DNA from: Terriglobales bacterium
Lineage (GTDB): Bacteria > Acidobacteriota > Terriglobia > Terriglobales > Acidobacteriaceae
Length of the DNA stretch: 64,000 nt
Direction: 5' to 3'
Assembly: GCA_035567895.1 (NCBI GenBank)
Contig: DATMPC010000034.1
Coordinates: 40,530 to 104,529 of the forward strand
The stretch's first letter is position 1; each line of letters begins with the position of its first letter. Below the pieces are notes generated by a model. It was given only the letters and a program-made list of their open reading frames with translations, had not been told where the DNA came from and did no database searches. Of the stretch, positions 8,125 through 16,610 are shown in pieces. The translations under genes and the position numbers were made by a program.

Positions 8125-8724
8125 TCAACGCGATTTGCGGGCTCGCACTTCGGTTTCCAAGTAATCGTTGAGATGAGCTTGAACTTCGCCAAGCGCATGA
8201 TGGTTGCGTTCGAGCCGGCTAATCATAAGCGCTCCCTCTAGTGAAGAGATGATGAGAGTCGCCACTTTCTTCGGCGACGTGCTTTTTCGAATCTCGCCCT
8301 TCTTAATGCCGGCCGCAGCGATCGTACTTAATCGGCTTTGCCATTGACGCAGGGCCTGGAGCGCGCGTTCCCGCATCAACGGACTGCCGTCGTCGGCTTC
8401 GACCGCGGTGTTCAGTAGTGGACACCCTCCGGGTACGGGGGAACGCCGCTCGACAAAGTTCGTTACGAACCGCTTCAGCCGCTCGACGCTGTTGGGAACC
8501 GAGTCCAGGTCATGCATCCGGGCATCAGTAGCAGCCTGCCAGGCATAATCGAAGGCCTCGGCAGCCACCTCGTCCTTGCTCGAGAAGTGGCGATAAATCC
8601 CACCCTTTTCCAGGCCGGTGGCCTCCATCAAATCGGCCATTGAGCTGCCGGCAAAACCCTGCTTGTTAAACAAAGCTGCCGCCTCCTTAACGATTCTTTG
8701 CCTGGTTTCGTCGCCCTTAGACAT
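8125..8724 (-). CDS. TetR/AcrR-family repressor
   Basis: A 199-residue regulator. The N-terminal helix-turn-helix is complete: TRQRIVKEAAALFNKQGFAG, then SSMADLMEATGLEKGGIYRHFSSKDEV (residues 27-53). The C-terminal ligand domain contains PGGCPLLNTAVEADD, seen in LmrA/YxaF-type repressors of multidrug exporters. It is divergent from the EmrB-type exporter at 8846, and two near-identical palindromes lie between the two genes. Repression of the exporter and of its own gene is the simplest reading. Confidence 0.9.
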   Translation of the reverse strand: MSKGDETRQRIVKEAAALFNKQGFAGSSMADLMEATGLEKGGIYRHFSSKDEVAAEAFDYAWQAATDARMHDLDSVPNSVERLKRFVTNFVERRSPVPGGCPLLNTAVEADDGSPLMRERALQALRQWQSRLSTIAAAGIKKGEIRKSTSPKKVATLIISSLEGALMISRLERNHHALGEVQAHLNDYLETEVRARKSR

Positions 8725-8752
8725 AACTGACCCTTTTCTTCAGATGCGAATT

Positions 8753-8768
8753 GGGACCGAATGGTCCC
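8753..8768. promoter_or_regulatory. TetR operator 1, GGGACC-N4-GGTCCC
   Basis: A perfect 6+6 palindrome 28 bp upstream of the tetR start. It shares the core GACC-NANT-GGTC with the second site at 8798-8813. Two matched palindromes in a divergent regulator/exporter promoter region are a strong sign of repressor binding. Confidence 0.7.
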
Positions 8769-8797
8769 TTTTATTGTAGTCTATCAAAAATTCAATT

Positions 8798-8813
8798 GCG
8801 ACCAACTGGTCGC
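8798..8813. promoter_or_regulatory. TetR operator 2, GCGACC-N4-GGTCGC
   Basis: A perfect 6+6 palindrome 32 bp upstream of the exporter start. Its centre is 45 bp from that of operator 1, and the inner ten defined positions agree with that site. Binding here would block initiation of the exporter gene. Confidence 0.7.
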
Positions 8814-8845
8814 ATAGGGCATCCATCTCCGGGACGAGTAAGACC

Positions 8846-10459
8846 ATGGCCGCTCCCGCAGCGCAAATCAGTTTCGAAACGATTCCGCCTCCGCAGCAAC
8901 GCACCGTAAATCCCTGGATCATCGCGATTACCGTGACGTTGGCTACGTTCATGGAGTTGCTCGACACTGCGATCGCCAACGTGTCGTTGCCGCACATCGC
9001 CGGCGGACTTGCCACCAGCTATGACGAAAGCACGTGGGTCCTCACCAGCTATCTCGTATCCAATGCGGTTGTATTACCGCTTAGTGCCTGGTTGAGCCGC
9101 GTGTTTGGCCGCAAGAACTACTACATGGCTTGCGTGGCGATGTTTACGGTGAGTTCGCTGATGTGCGGCCTGGCGCCGAGTTTGGGATTGCTGATCTTCT
9201 TCAGAGTTCTGCAGGGAATCGGCGGCGGCGGGCTCGCGCCGGTTGAGCAGGCGATTCTCGTGGATACCTTCCCCGCTAGCAAGCGCGCCGCAGCGTTTGC
9301 CCTCTACAGCATGGCAATTGTCACTGCGCCGGCAATCGGTCCTCCCCTGGGAGGCTGGATCACCGACAGCTTTTCGTGGCGCTGGGTGTTCTTCATCAAC
9401 GTTCCGATTGGAATCGTGTCGCTGCTTCTCAGCAGCCGCATCATTTCTGATCCACCGGAGTTCAAGCGGGAAGTCGAGGCCGCGCGAAAAGCCGGCAAGC
9501 TGAAAATCGATTACGTCGGGATTTCACTCATTGCCATCGGATTTGCGTTCCTCGAGGTGGTCCTCGATCGCGGCCAGAGAGAAGATTGGTTTGAAAGCCG
9601 TTTCATCGTGACATTCTTCACCATAGCGATTGCTGCGCTGGTCTTCGCCATCTTCTGGGAGTTGCGTCATCCAGATCCGGTCGTCGAAATCAGTTTGCTC
9701 AAAGAGCGCAATTTCGCGATCGCCAACATCTACTACTTTCTCTTTGGATTTGTCCTTTTCGGCTCGACCGTACTCATCCCGCAGATGCTGCAGTCTCTCT
9801 ACGGATACACCGCCACCGATGCTGGATTGGTACTCGGGCCGGGAGCAATGGTGATCGTGATCATGGCTCCGGTAGTGGTTAAGCTCGTCGAGCGTATCCC
9901 TGTTTCCTGGCTGATCGGTTTGGGATTCACGATCCTCGGCGGCGCCATGTGGTACTACGCGAGCTTCAATCTCGCGACCGATTACGCGCATGAATCACTG
10001 GCTCGGATAGTCCAGGGATTCGGCATAGCGCTGCTATTTGTACCGACCAGCCAGTTGGCATATTCGTACTTGCCCAAGAGCAAGAACAATAAGGCGTCAA
10101 GTTTGACCAACCTGTTTCGCAATCAGGGCGGCAGCTTCGGCATTGCCTTTGTGACGACCATTCTGGAACGGCGGACTCAGTTTCATCGCACTGTCATCGC
10201 GTCGCACGTCACCAGTTCGGACCTCAGCCTGAAGGCCACTCTCAGCGGTCTTACGAGCCAGCTCATGCAGCACGGCCTCTCTGCCGCCGACGCCGCATCG
10301 CACGCTCTCGCTCAGGTGGAGGCGTTGATCCAACGTCAGGCTGCAATCTATGCGTTTCTTGATTGCTTCTGGCTGCTCGGCGTCGTCGCATTTTGCGGGC
10401 CTGTGCTGGCTCTCTTCATCCGCAAGTTTAGACAGGGTGGGGGTGGGGCGACCCATTAA
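8846..10459 (+). CDS. DHA2-family (EmrB/QacA-type) drug exporter
   Basis: A 537-residue, 14-helix major facilitator. Family motifs are clear: ELLDTAIANVSLPHIAGGL in helix 1, WVLTSYLVSNAVVLPLSAWLSRVFGRKN (motif A region), FRVLQGIGGGGLAP, and the antiporter motif MAIVTAPAIGPPLGGWITD. Such proteins expel hydrophobic compounds using the proton gradient. EmrB partners usually come with an EmrA-type HlyD adaptor; none is beside it here, so it works either alone or with one encoded elsewhere. It is controlled in all likelihood by the divergent TetR. A large hairpin begins right at its stop codon. Confidence 0.9.
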   Translation: MAAPAAQISFETIPPPQQRTVNPWIIAITVTLATFMELLDTAIANVSLPHIAGGLATSYDESTWVLTSYLVSNAVVLPLSAWLSRVFGRKNYYMACVAMFTVSSLMCGLAPSLGLLIFFRVLQGIGGGGLAPVEQAILVDTFPASKRAAAFALYSMAIVTAPAIGPPLGGWITDSFSWRWVFFINVPIGIVSLLLSSRIISDPPEFKREVEAARKAGKLKIDYVGISLIAIGFAFLEVVLDRGQREDWFESRFIVTFFTIAIAALVFAIFWELRHPDPVVEISLLKERNFAIANIYYFLFGFVLFGSTVLIPQMLQSLYGYTATDAGLVLGPGAMVIVIMAPVVVKLVERIPVSWLIGLGFTILGGAMWYYASFNLATDYAHESLARIVQGFGIALLFVPTSQLAYSYLPKSKNNKASSLTNLFRNQGGSFGIAFVTTILERRTQFHRTVIASHVTSSDLSLKATLSGLTSQLMQHGLSAADAASHALAQVEALIQRQAAIYAFLDCFWLLGVVAFCGPVLALFIRKFRQGGGGATH

Positions 10460-10559
10460 GGCGGTAGCGGCGGCGGTAGCCGCTGGGTCAGTGCTCCTGT
10501 GTTTCATGGCATCACGCACTCATAGTGCGCGCCCAGCGGCTCCCGCCGCCGCTACCGCC
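10460..10559. repeat. Large REP-like inverted repeat
   Basis: Two 28-base arms (10460-10487 and 10532-10559) match at 27 of 28 positions. They read GGCGGTAGCGGCGGCGGTAG... on the left. A 44-base loop contains a small inner hairpin (GCACT-CAT-AGTGC). It begins immediately after the exporter stop codon. It could stop transcription or be a mobile repeat resembling REP/BIME elements. There is no T-tract, so it is not a classic terminator. Confidence 0.75.
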
Positions 10560-10740
10560 CTCTCAGCCTGCCGCCTCATTCTTGACACCCCCACTTAACA
10601 ATCCTTATTCTTAAGTTTTGCCCTGCTGGTCGTATTCTGTGCTGTGGGCTCCTGCGCGAGCCGGCAACCTGCGTGGAGTCGGAAGTCCGACGTTTCGGAA
10701 CGCCTTCCACGAAGATCGAAAAGCCTAGGGTGAGCTGGCG

Positions 10741-11289
10741 ATGTTCATCAGTCTTCAAGAGCTGGAAGTAAGAGAAGTCGAGTTCTCTCAGCAACTTGCA
10801 CCGGGAACGGTCGATTTGCTGCCGGACCTTCGGCAATCTGGTGTCCTCAAAACCAAGGGGCGGGCGGAGCTGCTGGCTGAGCATCGCGGCGGCAAGAATA
10901 TCGTCAAGGACATCCGCGTTCTGGGCGATTTTTCGACCGAGGTTGAGGCTCGCTGCGCGCGTTGTGTCGAACCGGTTCCGACCAAAGTTGGAGGCGACTT
11001 CGATCTGCTCTATCGCCCGCTGGGAGTCGATGCTGGCAAGGACGAGCGCTCCATCTCTGAGGCTGAGACCGAGATCGGGTACTACTCAGGCAACGGCATT
11101 GAGCTCGAAGACGTTCTGCGCGAGCAGGTTCTTCTGGCACTACCGGCGAAGATCGTTTGCCGCGAGAGCTGCCGCGGGCTCTGTCCCAGATGCGGAAAGA
11201 ATTTGAATGTCGAGTCATGCGACTGCGAAGAACAGTCGCCTGATCCGCGGTGGGCCGCGCTGGCCGACCTCAAGAACAAGTTGAAATAA
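10741..11289 (+). CDS. yceD: YceD/DUF177 protein
   Basis: A 182-residue member of the DUF177 family, linked in plants and bacteria to 23S rRNA accumulation and found next to rpmF. The family hallmark is the Cys-rich C-terminal part, CRESCRGLCPRCGKNLN then CDC, preceded by EDVLREQVLLALPAKIVC. A conserved ARCVEPV-type motif (CARCVEPVPTK) occurs mid-protein. It is the first gene of the conserved yceD-rpmF-plsX set; 50 bp separate it from rpmF. Confidence 0.9.
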   Translation: MFISLQELEVREVEFSQQLAPGTVDLLPDLRQSGVLKTKGRAELLAEHRGGKNIVKDIRVLGDFSTEVEARCARCVEPVPTKVGGDFDLLYRPLGVDAGKDERSISEAETEIGYYSGNGIELEDVLREQVLLALPAKIVCRESCRGLCPRCGKNLNVESCDCEEQSPDPRWAALADLKNKLK

Positions 11290-11339
11290 ATTCTGTGCGT
11301 GCCCGCCTCGCGGATACGCCGAAGTAAGGAAACGATTCA

Positions 11340-11525
11340 ATGCCTAATCCAAAACGGCGGCACTCCAAAGCTCGTACCGGACGTCGCCGCGCTCACGACT
11401 TTCTCACACCGCACTCACTCTCAGAGTGTCCCAACTGTCACGAGAAGAAGATGCCGCACCGTGCGTGTCCCAAATGTGGACACTACAAGGGCCGCGAGGT
11501 TCTCGACACCGAAAAGGCCAGCTAG
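11340..11525 (+). CDS. rpmF: 50S ribosomal protein L32
   Basis: A 61-residue ribosomal protein. The N-terminus MPNPKRRHSKARTGRRRAHD is the L32 signature. Two cysteine pairs (C30-x-x-C33 and C43-x-x-C46) form a zinc ribbon, so this is the zinc-containing form. TAAGGA lies 8 bases before the ATG. It is followed 21 bp later by plsX, as in most bacteria. Confidence 0.97.
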   Translation: MPNPKRRHSKARTGRRRAHDFLTPHSLSECPNCHEKKMPHRACPKCGHYKGREVLDTEKAS

Positions 11526-11546
11526 GTTACAATCGCCCTTCCGCGA

Positions 11547-12617
11547 ATGCCAACCATAATCGCAGTCGATGCGATGGGCTCCGACCGGGCTCCCAAGCCC
11601 GAAGTGGAAGGGGCGATTCTCGCCTGTCGTCATTACGACGTTCAAGTGCTCCTCGTCGGCCGCGAAGCCGAGATTCGCGAAGAGCTCAAGCGCGAGATCG
11701 AGAAGCATCCCACCGTCAAGAATTTGCCGATCGATGTAGTTCACGCCACGGAAGTGATCGGCATGGGTGAGAAGGCGGCCACAGCTGTGCGCAGCAAGCG
11801 TGATTCTTCCATGCGGGTGGGACTGCGACTGGTGCGCGAAGGGCGCGCCGCGGGATTCGTTACCGCCGGCAACACCGGGGCCGCGATGGCTACAGCCAAG
11901 ATGGTGCTCGGAGCTCTGCCTGGCGTTGATCGTCCGGCGCTCGCCGCGGTGTTTCCCACCTCGGCAGGCAAAGCCGCCATCCTTCTCGATGTCGGCGCCA
12001 ATGTCGATTGCAAGCCACATAACCTCGAGCAATTCGCGGTCATGGGCGAAATCTACTCGCGCAGTATCTTTGGCACACACCGGCCCAGAGTGGGACTGCT
12101 TTCCATCGGCGAAGAGGAAGGTAAAGGCAACGACCTTACGCGCGAAGCTTATGGACTCCTGCGGCAGCTGCCGCTGAACTTCGCCGGCAATGTGGAAGGA
12201 CGCGACCTCTATAACGGCACAGTCGATGTCATCGTCTGCGACGGATTCATCGGCAACGTGGCGTTGAAGGTCTCGGAAGGCCTGGTCTCAACCGTGCGCT
12301 TTCTGTTGAAAGAATCGCTGAAATCGACAATCAGCTCCCAGGTTGGTTTCCTGCTCTCCCGCCGCGCCTTCGAAGATTTCAAGAAGCGCCTGGACTACGC
12401 CGAATATGGCGGCGCTCCTCTTTTGGGAATCAAGGGTATCTGCATCGTTGGACACGGGTCATCGAATTCCAACGCGTTGAAGAACGCCATCCGCGTAGCC
12501 GCACAATCCGCGGAAACGAAGATCAACGACAAGATCGAAAAAGGCCTGAGCTCGCAGCGTCCCCGTCGCGAGCCCCTCCCGAGTCAGCCATTGGGAGCCG
12601 GCAGCGCTCCCGTTTAA
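11547..12617 (+). CDS. plsX: Phosphate acyltransferase PlsX
   Basis: A 356-residue enzyme that converts acyl-ACP to acyl-phosphate, the first committed step of phospholipid synthesis through PlsY. Family features: [20 protein letters not shown] at the start, [39 protein letters not shown], and the C-terminal [11 protein letters not shown] and [15 protein letters not shown]. It is last in the yceD-rpmF-plsX set. The tail is somewhat longer and basic ([12 protein letters not shown]). Confidence 0.96.
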   Translation: MPTIIAVDAMGSDRAPKPEVEGAILACRHYDVQVLLVGREAEIREELKREIEKHPTVKNLPIDVVHATEVIGMGEKAATAVRSKRDSSMRVGLRLVREGRAAGFVTAGNTGAAMATAKMVLGALPGVDRPALAAVFPTSAGKAAILLDVGANVDCKPHNLEQFAVMGEIYSRSIFGTHRPRVGLLSIGEEEGKGNDLTREAYGLLRQLPLNFAGNVEGRDLYNGTVDVIVCDGFIGNVALKVSEGLVSTVRFLLKESLKSTISSQVGFLLSRRAFEDFKKRLDYAEYGGAPLLGIKGICIVGHGSSNSNALKNAIRVAAQSAETKINDKIEKGLSSQRPRREPLPSQPLGAGSAPV

Positions 12618-12634
12618 GACTGTTTCTCTACAAT

Positions 12635-13081
12635 TCACTTCTTGGGTGTGATGTCACTCACCGGTAGATCCCAGTGAGCCAGGAGAATCTCGAAGCGTCT
12701 GGCTTCTTCGCGCTTATAGGTCACCTGATCCGGCCAAAGCTGCTTGATATCTGATTCATCGTCGGGATCCGACGTGGTGGCCACCGTAGAGTTCTTGAAC
12801 TTGATGGTTACGCGATAATCCCAGCGTGCATCCTCGGTCATGTGGTTGGCTGGAGTTTCAATTTTCACTGAGACCATCCGACCTTTTTCAACACTCTTCT
12901 TGAGCAATGGATAGTGATTTTTCAGGAAAAGATCGAGGAACTCCTGCTGGTGTCCCCATTGCACTTTGTAGTAGTACTCCATGGTGTACGGCTGGTTAGC
13001 TCCGCCTTGGGGCGGAGCACCTTGGGTGAGCGCGGGAAGCGCGAGCACTGCAAACAAGAATGCAATGAGCGAATTCTTCAT
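12635..13081 (-). CDS. Exported protein of unknown function
   Basis: A 148-residue protein with a signal peptide (MKNSLIAFLFAVLALPALTQG). The mature part begins APPQGGANQPYTMEYYYKVQWGHQQEFLDLFLKNHYPLLKK, a pattern I associate with small alpha/beta-barrel-like secreted proteins common in Acidobacteria, but the function is unknown. GGAGG four bases before the ATG at 13081 sets the start; a longer frame from 13123 would hide the signal peptide. It is divergent from the cyclodeaminase-like gene and convergent with plsX. Confidence 0.75.
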   Translation of the reverse strand: MKNSLIAFLFAVLALPALTQGAPPQGGANQPYTMEYYYKVQWGHQQEFLDLFLKNHYPLLKKSVEKGRMVSVKIETPANHMTEDARWDYRVTIKFKNSTVATTSDPDDESDIKQLWPDQVTYKREEARRFEILLAHWDLPVSDITPKK

Positions 13082-13125
13082 CGATCCTCCGGTTGTGAGT
13101 GCATTGAATTCTAACGCGGACATAC

Positions 13126-14091
13126 ATGTTCACTTGCACTGACGCGGAACTCGAAGCCCTGCTGGATCCGGCGCAGGTGATCGCCGCAATCCGTGCAGCA
13201 TTTGCCGGCGGCTTCGAGAAAGTCAGCATGCCTCAGCGCTTACATCTAGAGACGGAGACGGGCACGCTGCTCATCATGCCGTGTGCCACTGCGGACGACG
13301 ATGTCTTTGGGCTCAAGATTGTTAGCGTAAGTCGTAAATCTCGTCCGGAAGGGCGTGTGAGAGCTTCCTACATGCTGCTCGACGCGAAGACGAGCAGGAC
13401 CATCGCCGTTCTCGAGGCAAACTATTTGACTGACCTCAGGACGGCAGCAACCACCGTGATTGCTAGCGAAATACTTGTGCGACCGGATGCGGTCACACTT
13501 GGCGTCTTCGGCACCGGACGCCAGGCTGAGGCACACCTGACGATGCTGTCGCTTTTGAGAAGGTTCCGGCGAATCCTGGTATCTGGAACAAGCGCGACAA
13601 AGACGGATGCTTTCGCGCAACGCATGCAGGAGCAATGCGGATGCGACATTGAAGCTACGGATGCCGAAACCTGTGCAGCCAGCTCAGATGTAATTTGCAC
13701 TTGCACCAGTTCGGCTCAGCCGTTGTTTCGTGGAGACCTCATTCGACCGGGCACGCATTTGAACTTAATAGGAACATTTCAGGCTCACGCACGCGAAGTC
13801 GATTCTGTCCTCATCCGGAGCGCACGCGTTTTCGTCGACACGTATGAGGCAGCCTTGGCCGAGGCGGGAGACATCCTCCTGCCGCTGCGCGCCGCAGAGA
13901 TTGGGCGCGAGCACGTGTTGGGTGATCTGCATGAACTAGTAACCGGTGAGAAGCTTGGCCGCGCCAGCTCCGAAGACATAACGGTCTTCAAGAGTGTTGG
14001 TTGTGCTCTGGAGGATCTGGTCACCGCTAAGCTCGCTTTGCGAGCAATCGAGAGCCGCGCTGAGGCGACTGAAGAGAGCGCGACTTCATGA
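13126..14091 (+). CDS. Ornithine cyclodeaminase / mu-crystallin family protein
   Basis: A 321-residue NAD(P)-dependent enzyme. The Rossmann motif LGVFGTGRQAEAHL and the family pattern GTLLIMPCATADDDVFGLKIVSV and ANYLTDLRTAATTVIASEIL are clear; the end EDITVFKSVGCALEDLVTAKLA is typical. Members deaminate ornithine to proline, reduce cyclic imines (ketimine reductase), or oxidise alanine or N-substituted amino acids. The next gene, an FAD amine oxidase, overlaps by 4 bp (ATGA), so the two are co-translated and probably act on the same amino acid, producing and reducing an imine. The exact substrate cannot be told. Confidence 0.88.
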   Translation: MFTCTDAELEALLDPAQVIAAIRAAFAGGFEKVSMPQRLHLETETGTLLIMPCATADDDVFGLKIVSVSRKSRPEGRVRASYMLLDAKTSRTIAVLEANYLTDLRTAATTVIASEILVRPDAVTLGVFGTGRQAEAHLTMLSLLRRFRRILVSGTSATKTDAFAQRMQEQCGCDIEATDAETCAASSDVICTCTSSAQPLFRGDLIRPGTHLNLIGTFQAHAREVDSVLIRSARVFVDTYEAALAEAGDILLPLRAAEIGREHVLGDLHELVTGEKLGRASSEDITVFKSVGCALEDLVTAKLALRAIESRAEATEESATS

Positions 14092-15242
14092 GAGCAGGCA
14101 ACACCGATTTCGTGGTTATAGGCGCGGGAGTATTCGGCGTCTGGACGGCGCATGCGCTGCGCAGCCAAGGTCACTCCGTTATGCTGATTGATGCGCATGG
14201 TGCGGGGAACAATCGCTCAAGCTCGGGCGACGAATCTCGCATCATTCGCATGGGATATGGCGCAGACGCGCTATACACTCGCTGGGCTACCCGCTCGCTT
14301 CGACGTTGGAGGGCATTGTTTCATGCAACCGGCCAAACCCTGTTCGTAAATACAGGCGTCTTGTGGCTCAGCTCGGAGTTGGATCGCTACACTCAAGACC
14401 TCTTACGCACGCTTGCGACAGAAGGCATCCCGTACGAAGAGCTCTCGACAAGCGAGCTAACCGCCCGATTTCCGCAGATCAATGTCGATGACGTCGCGTT
14501 CGGAATCCTCGAGCCGGAAAGCGGTGTCCTGCTAGCACGTCGTGCAGTGCAGGCCGTGCTCGACGACGCGATTCGATTGGGCGTGCAATATGCGATCGAC
14601 GCTGTGGCTCCACTCCAATCCGCCAACGGGAATCTTGCGCATGTCCGAACCAGAAGCGGAGAGGACATTAGCGGAGGAACATTCGTGTTTTCGTGCGGTG
14701 CATGGCTGCCACAACTCTTTCCTGAGCTTTTGGGAAGCCGGATTTTTCCTACGCGGCAGGAAGTGTTCTATTTCGGGACGCCGCCTGGAGCCCGCGGATT
14801 CAAGCCGCCGCGGATGCCAGTCTGGTTACACCATCAAGATGACATGTACGGACTGCCTGACATCGAAAATCGCGGGATAAAAGTTGCCAGCGACCGGCAC
14901 GGGGAGCCCTTCGATCCTGAAACGGGCGATCGCACAGTCAGCGAAAGCGGAGAGCAAGAAGTTCGGGCGTATCTTTGTCACAGATTCCCATGGCTCAAAC
15001 GTGCGCCCTTAACTGAAACTCGCGTGTGCCAATACGAGAACACGTCGAATGGCGATTTTCTAATTGATCGCCATCCTGACATTGAGAACGTCTGGCTTGT
15101 CGGAGGAGGCTCCGGGCATGGATTCAAACACGGGCCGGCCGTCGGGGAATATTTAGTGGGAAGAATTCTCGAGACGACTCCTCCAGAGACTCGTTTTTTA
15201 CTCATGCGAAAGCGGTTGGTGCAGCAAAGAACGGTCTATTGA
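14088..15242 (+). CDS. FAD-dependent amine oxidase (sarcosine oxidase / DAO family)
   Basis: A 384-residue flavoprotein. The dinucleotide-binding fold is at the start (DFVVIGAGVFGVWTAHALRSQGHSVMLID), followed by SSSGDESRIIRMGYG, as in monomeric sarcosine oxidase and N-methyltryptophan oxidase. The C-terminal CQYENTSNGDFLIDRHPDIENVWLVGGGSGHGFKHGPAVGEYL holds the conserved FAD contacts; a cysteine in RVCQYENT corresponds to the covalent-flavin cysteine of those enzymes. It oxidises a secondary or primary amine to imine and H2O2. It overlaps the cyclodeaminase-like gene by 4 bp, forming a two-gene unit. Confidence 0.88.
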   Translation: MRAGNTDFVVIGAGVFGVWTAHALRSQGHSVMLIDAHGAGNNRSSSGDESRIIRMGYGADALYTRWATRSLRRWRALFHATGQTLFVNTGVLWLSSELDRYTQDLLRTLATEGIPYEELSTSELTARFPQINVDDVAFGILEPESGVLLARRAVQAVLDDAIRLGVQYAIDAVAPLQSANGNLAHVRTRSGEDISGGTFVFSCGAWLPQLFPELLGSRIFPTRQEVFYFGTPPGARGFKPPRMPVWLHHQDDMYGLPDIENRGIKVASDRHGEPFDPETGDRTVSESGEQEVRAYLCHRFPWLKRAPLTETRVCQYENTSNGDFLIDRHPDIENVWLVGGGSGHGFKHGPAVGEYLVGRILETTPPETRFLLMRKRLVQQRTVY

Positions 15243-15273
15243 AAATCAATCGCAGGAGTTCGCGGAGAAGCGG

Positions 15274-15972
15274 TTAATAGTCTAGCTTCATAGGCAGGCG
15301 ATGCATCACGGCTTGCTCCGCCAGACCCATCAGAACCGACATTCCGAAGCGGGCCGACACCTCGAATGGAGCATTCTTTGGTCCGCCGTCCAGCTTCCAT
15401 TGCTTGAAGTCTTCAGGCGTGCCTCTTAAGGTTATTCCGTTCAACTCCCGAAGCTGGCTGAGAAGAGTGGTGCTCCATCCCATCCAGAGCTCTTTGCCGG
15501 TGATGTATCCGGCTTTGAAGACGAATTGGTTGTCGCCCGGTAGCCAGAGTTCAGGGAACAGAACCTGTGAGTACTTCGTCTTGAAGCCTTCCGCAGTAGA
15601 TTTGCGATAGGCTTCGTCCTTATTGAGATCTTCCGGCACAACATCTGGCAACCTCACTTCCGGATGCTCATCGTGGGCGGCCAGCAGCGCAACGGCGGAA
15701 TAACAATCCCAAGCTGGCTTTTCTGTGAAGTACTCCGAGGAGTTATCTTCCATCCACCGCAGTGGCTGCTTGAGAGCTTCCGCGAGGCCCGACTGCCAGG
15801 CAACGACAGCTTCACGAATTTGATCGGCGGAGAGTCTTGGCGAGCTGTCGGTCGAAGGTGGTCGAACGATCTGGCACTTCAGGCCGTTGATTCGAGCGTA
15901 CTGTTGTACAACCGTTTCCCAATTGCCGGTGTGATAGCGCGTGAGTGGACCGACATAGATGTCGAGGCCCAT
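15274..15972 (-). CDS. Conserved protein of unknown function (MGLDIYVG type)
   Basis: A 232-residue soluble protein that I cannot assign. It starts MGLDIYVGPLTRYHTGNWETVVQQYA and has several aromatic-rich helices (WQSGLAEALKQPLRWMEDNSSEYF, KPAWDCYSAVALLAAHDEHPE) and LFPELWLPGDNQFVFKA. There is no signal peptide, membrane helix or catalytic motif I recognise. Proteins with the MGLDIYVG opening are scattered through bacteria, often as lone genes. Here the merR gene lies 3 bp upstream on the same strand, so they may be co-transcribed. Confidence 0.7.
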   Translation of the reverse strand: MGLDIYVGPLTRYHTGNWETVVQQYARINGLKCQIVRPPSTDSSPRLSADQIREAVVAWQSGLAEALKQPLRWMEDNSSEYFTEKPAWDCYSAVALLAAHDEHPEVRLPDVVPEDLNKDEAYRKSTAEGFKTKYSQVLFPELWLPGDNQFVFKAGYITGKELWMGWSTTLLSQLRELNGITLRGTPEDFKQWKLDGGPKNAPFEVSARFGMSVLMGLAEQAVMHRLPMKLDY

Positions 15973-15975
15973 CGC

Positions 15976-16386
15976 TTATCTTTTCGCGGAAAGAATGCCC
16001 AGGACGTCGCGTAGGCCTTGCTTGATGCTACGCAGATCGGTGCCGTTCGAAACGGGGACGGCGAATGGCAAAGCAGTCTGTGAGCGGTCCCGCTTGGATT
16101 CTGATTTGATGAATTGGCGGGCGCCGTTAATCGTGTACCCCTCCTCGTAGAGAAGCTTTTTTACGCGGACGATGTTCTCGACGTCCTTGCGGCGATAGAG
16201 GCGTTGTCCGGTATTGCTCTTGTTGGGCTTGAGTTGAGGAAACTCGGTCTCCCAGAAGCGGAGTACATAAGCAGGCAGTGAGCAGAGCTTCGATACTTCG
16301 CCGATGCGAAAGAAAAGCTTCTCAGGGATGACGATCTCTTCCCCTGGCTTTCGCTTCGTTCGGGAGATTGCCGCCCTTGTACCCAC
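15976..16386 (-). CDS. MerR-family transcriptional regulator
   Basis: About 136 residues from the chosen GTG start. The helix-turn-helix is PEKLFFRIGEVSKLCSLPAYVLRFWETEFPQLKPNKSNTGQRLYRRKDVENI, a MerR domain with the variant RFWE; GYTINGARQFI follows. The family is the short MerR type often found next to ihfA/pheT genes and lacks a clear ligand domain. The open frame extends to 16482, but that extra part is the translation of an intergenic repeat arm (16440-16470), so I chose the in-frame GTG at 16386. The true start could lie a few codons either side. Confidence 0.8.
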   Translation of the reverse strand: MGTRAAISRTKRKPGEEIVIPEKLFFRIGEVSKLCSLPAYVLRFWETEFPQLKPNKSNTGQRLYRRKDVENIVRVKKLLYEEGYTINGARQFIKSESKRDRSQTALPFAVPVSNGTDLRSIKQGLRDVLGILSAKR

Positions 16387-16439
16387 GAGCGCATAGTATG
16401 TCGCGACCGAGGGAAAGGTCAACCAAAACTGAAAGGGAT

Positions 16440-16589
16440 TTTCACCACGGAGGCACGGAGGCACGGAGAAAAAACAATCCACTGGAAGGAACCACTTTCG
16501 ACTAGAACCGCGTGATTAGCGACAGCCCACTATTCTCAAGTTTCTTGCGTTCATTGCATTTCTCCGTGCCTCCGTGTCTCCGTGGTGAA
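16440..16589. repeat. Inverted repeat, ACGGAG-type arms
   Basis: Left arm (16440-16470) TTTCACCACGGAGGCACGG... and right arm (16559-16589) ...CCGTGTCTCCGTGGTGAA are near-complete reverse complements, 31 bp each, with an 88-bp loop. Each arm is built from a 9-base unit CACGGAGGC repeated about three times. Related copies lie near 20076, 57894 and 57932. Confidence 0.8.
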
Positions 16590-16610
16590 TGGATCTTTCG
16601 CCACAAAATG

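Noticed and set aside
16387..16482. N-terminal extension of the MerR gene (SVPPCLRGE sequence)
   Set aside because: This is the translation of an intergenic inverted-repeat arm that occurs in other places. It is not part of a MerR protein.
16440..16589. CRISPR-like array from repeated CACGGAGGC units
   Set aside because: Units are only 9 bases, contiguous, and arranged as inverted pairs. There are no unique spacers of equal length and no cas genes in the window.
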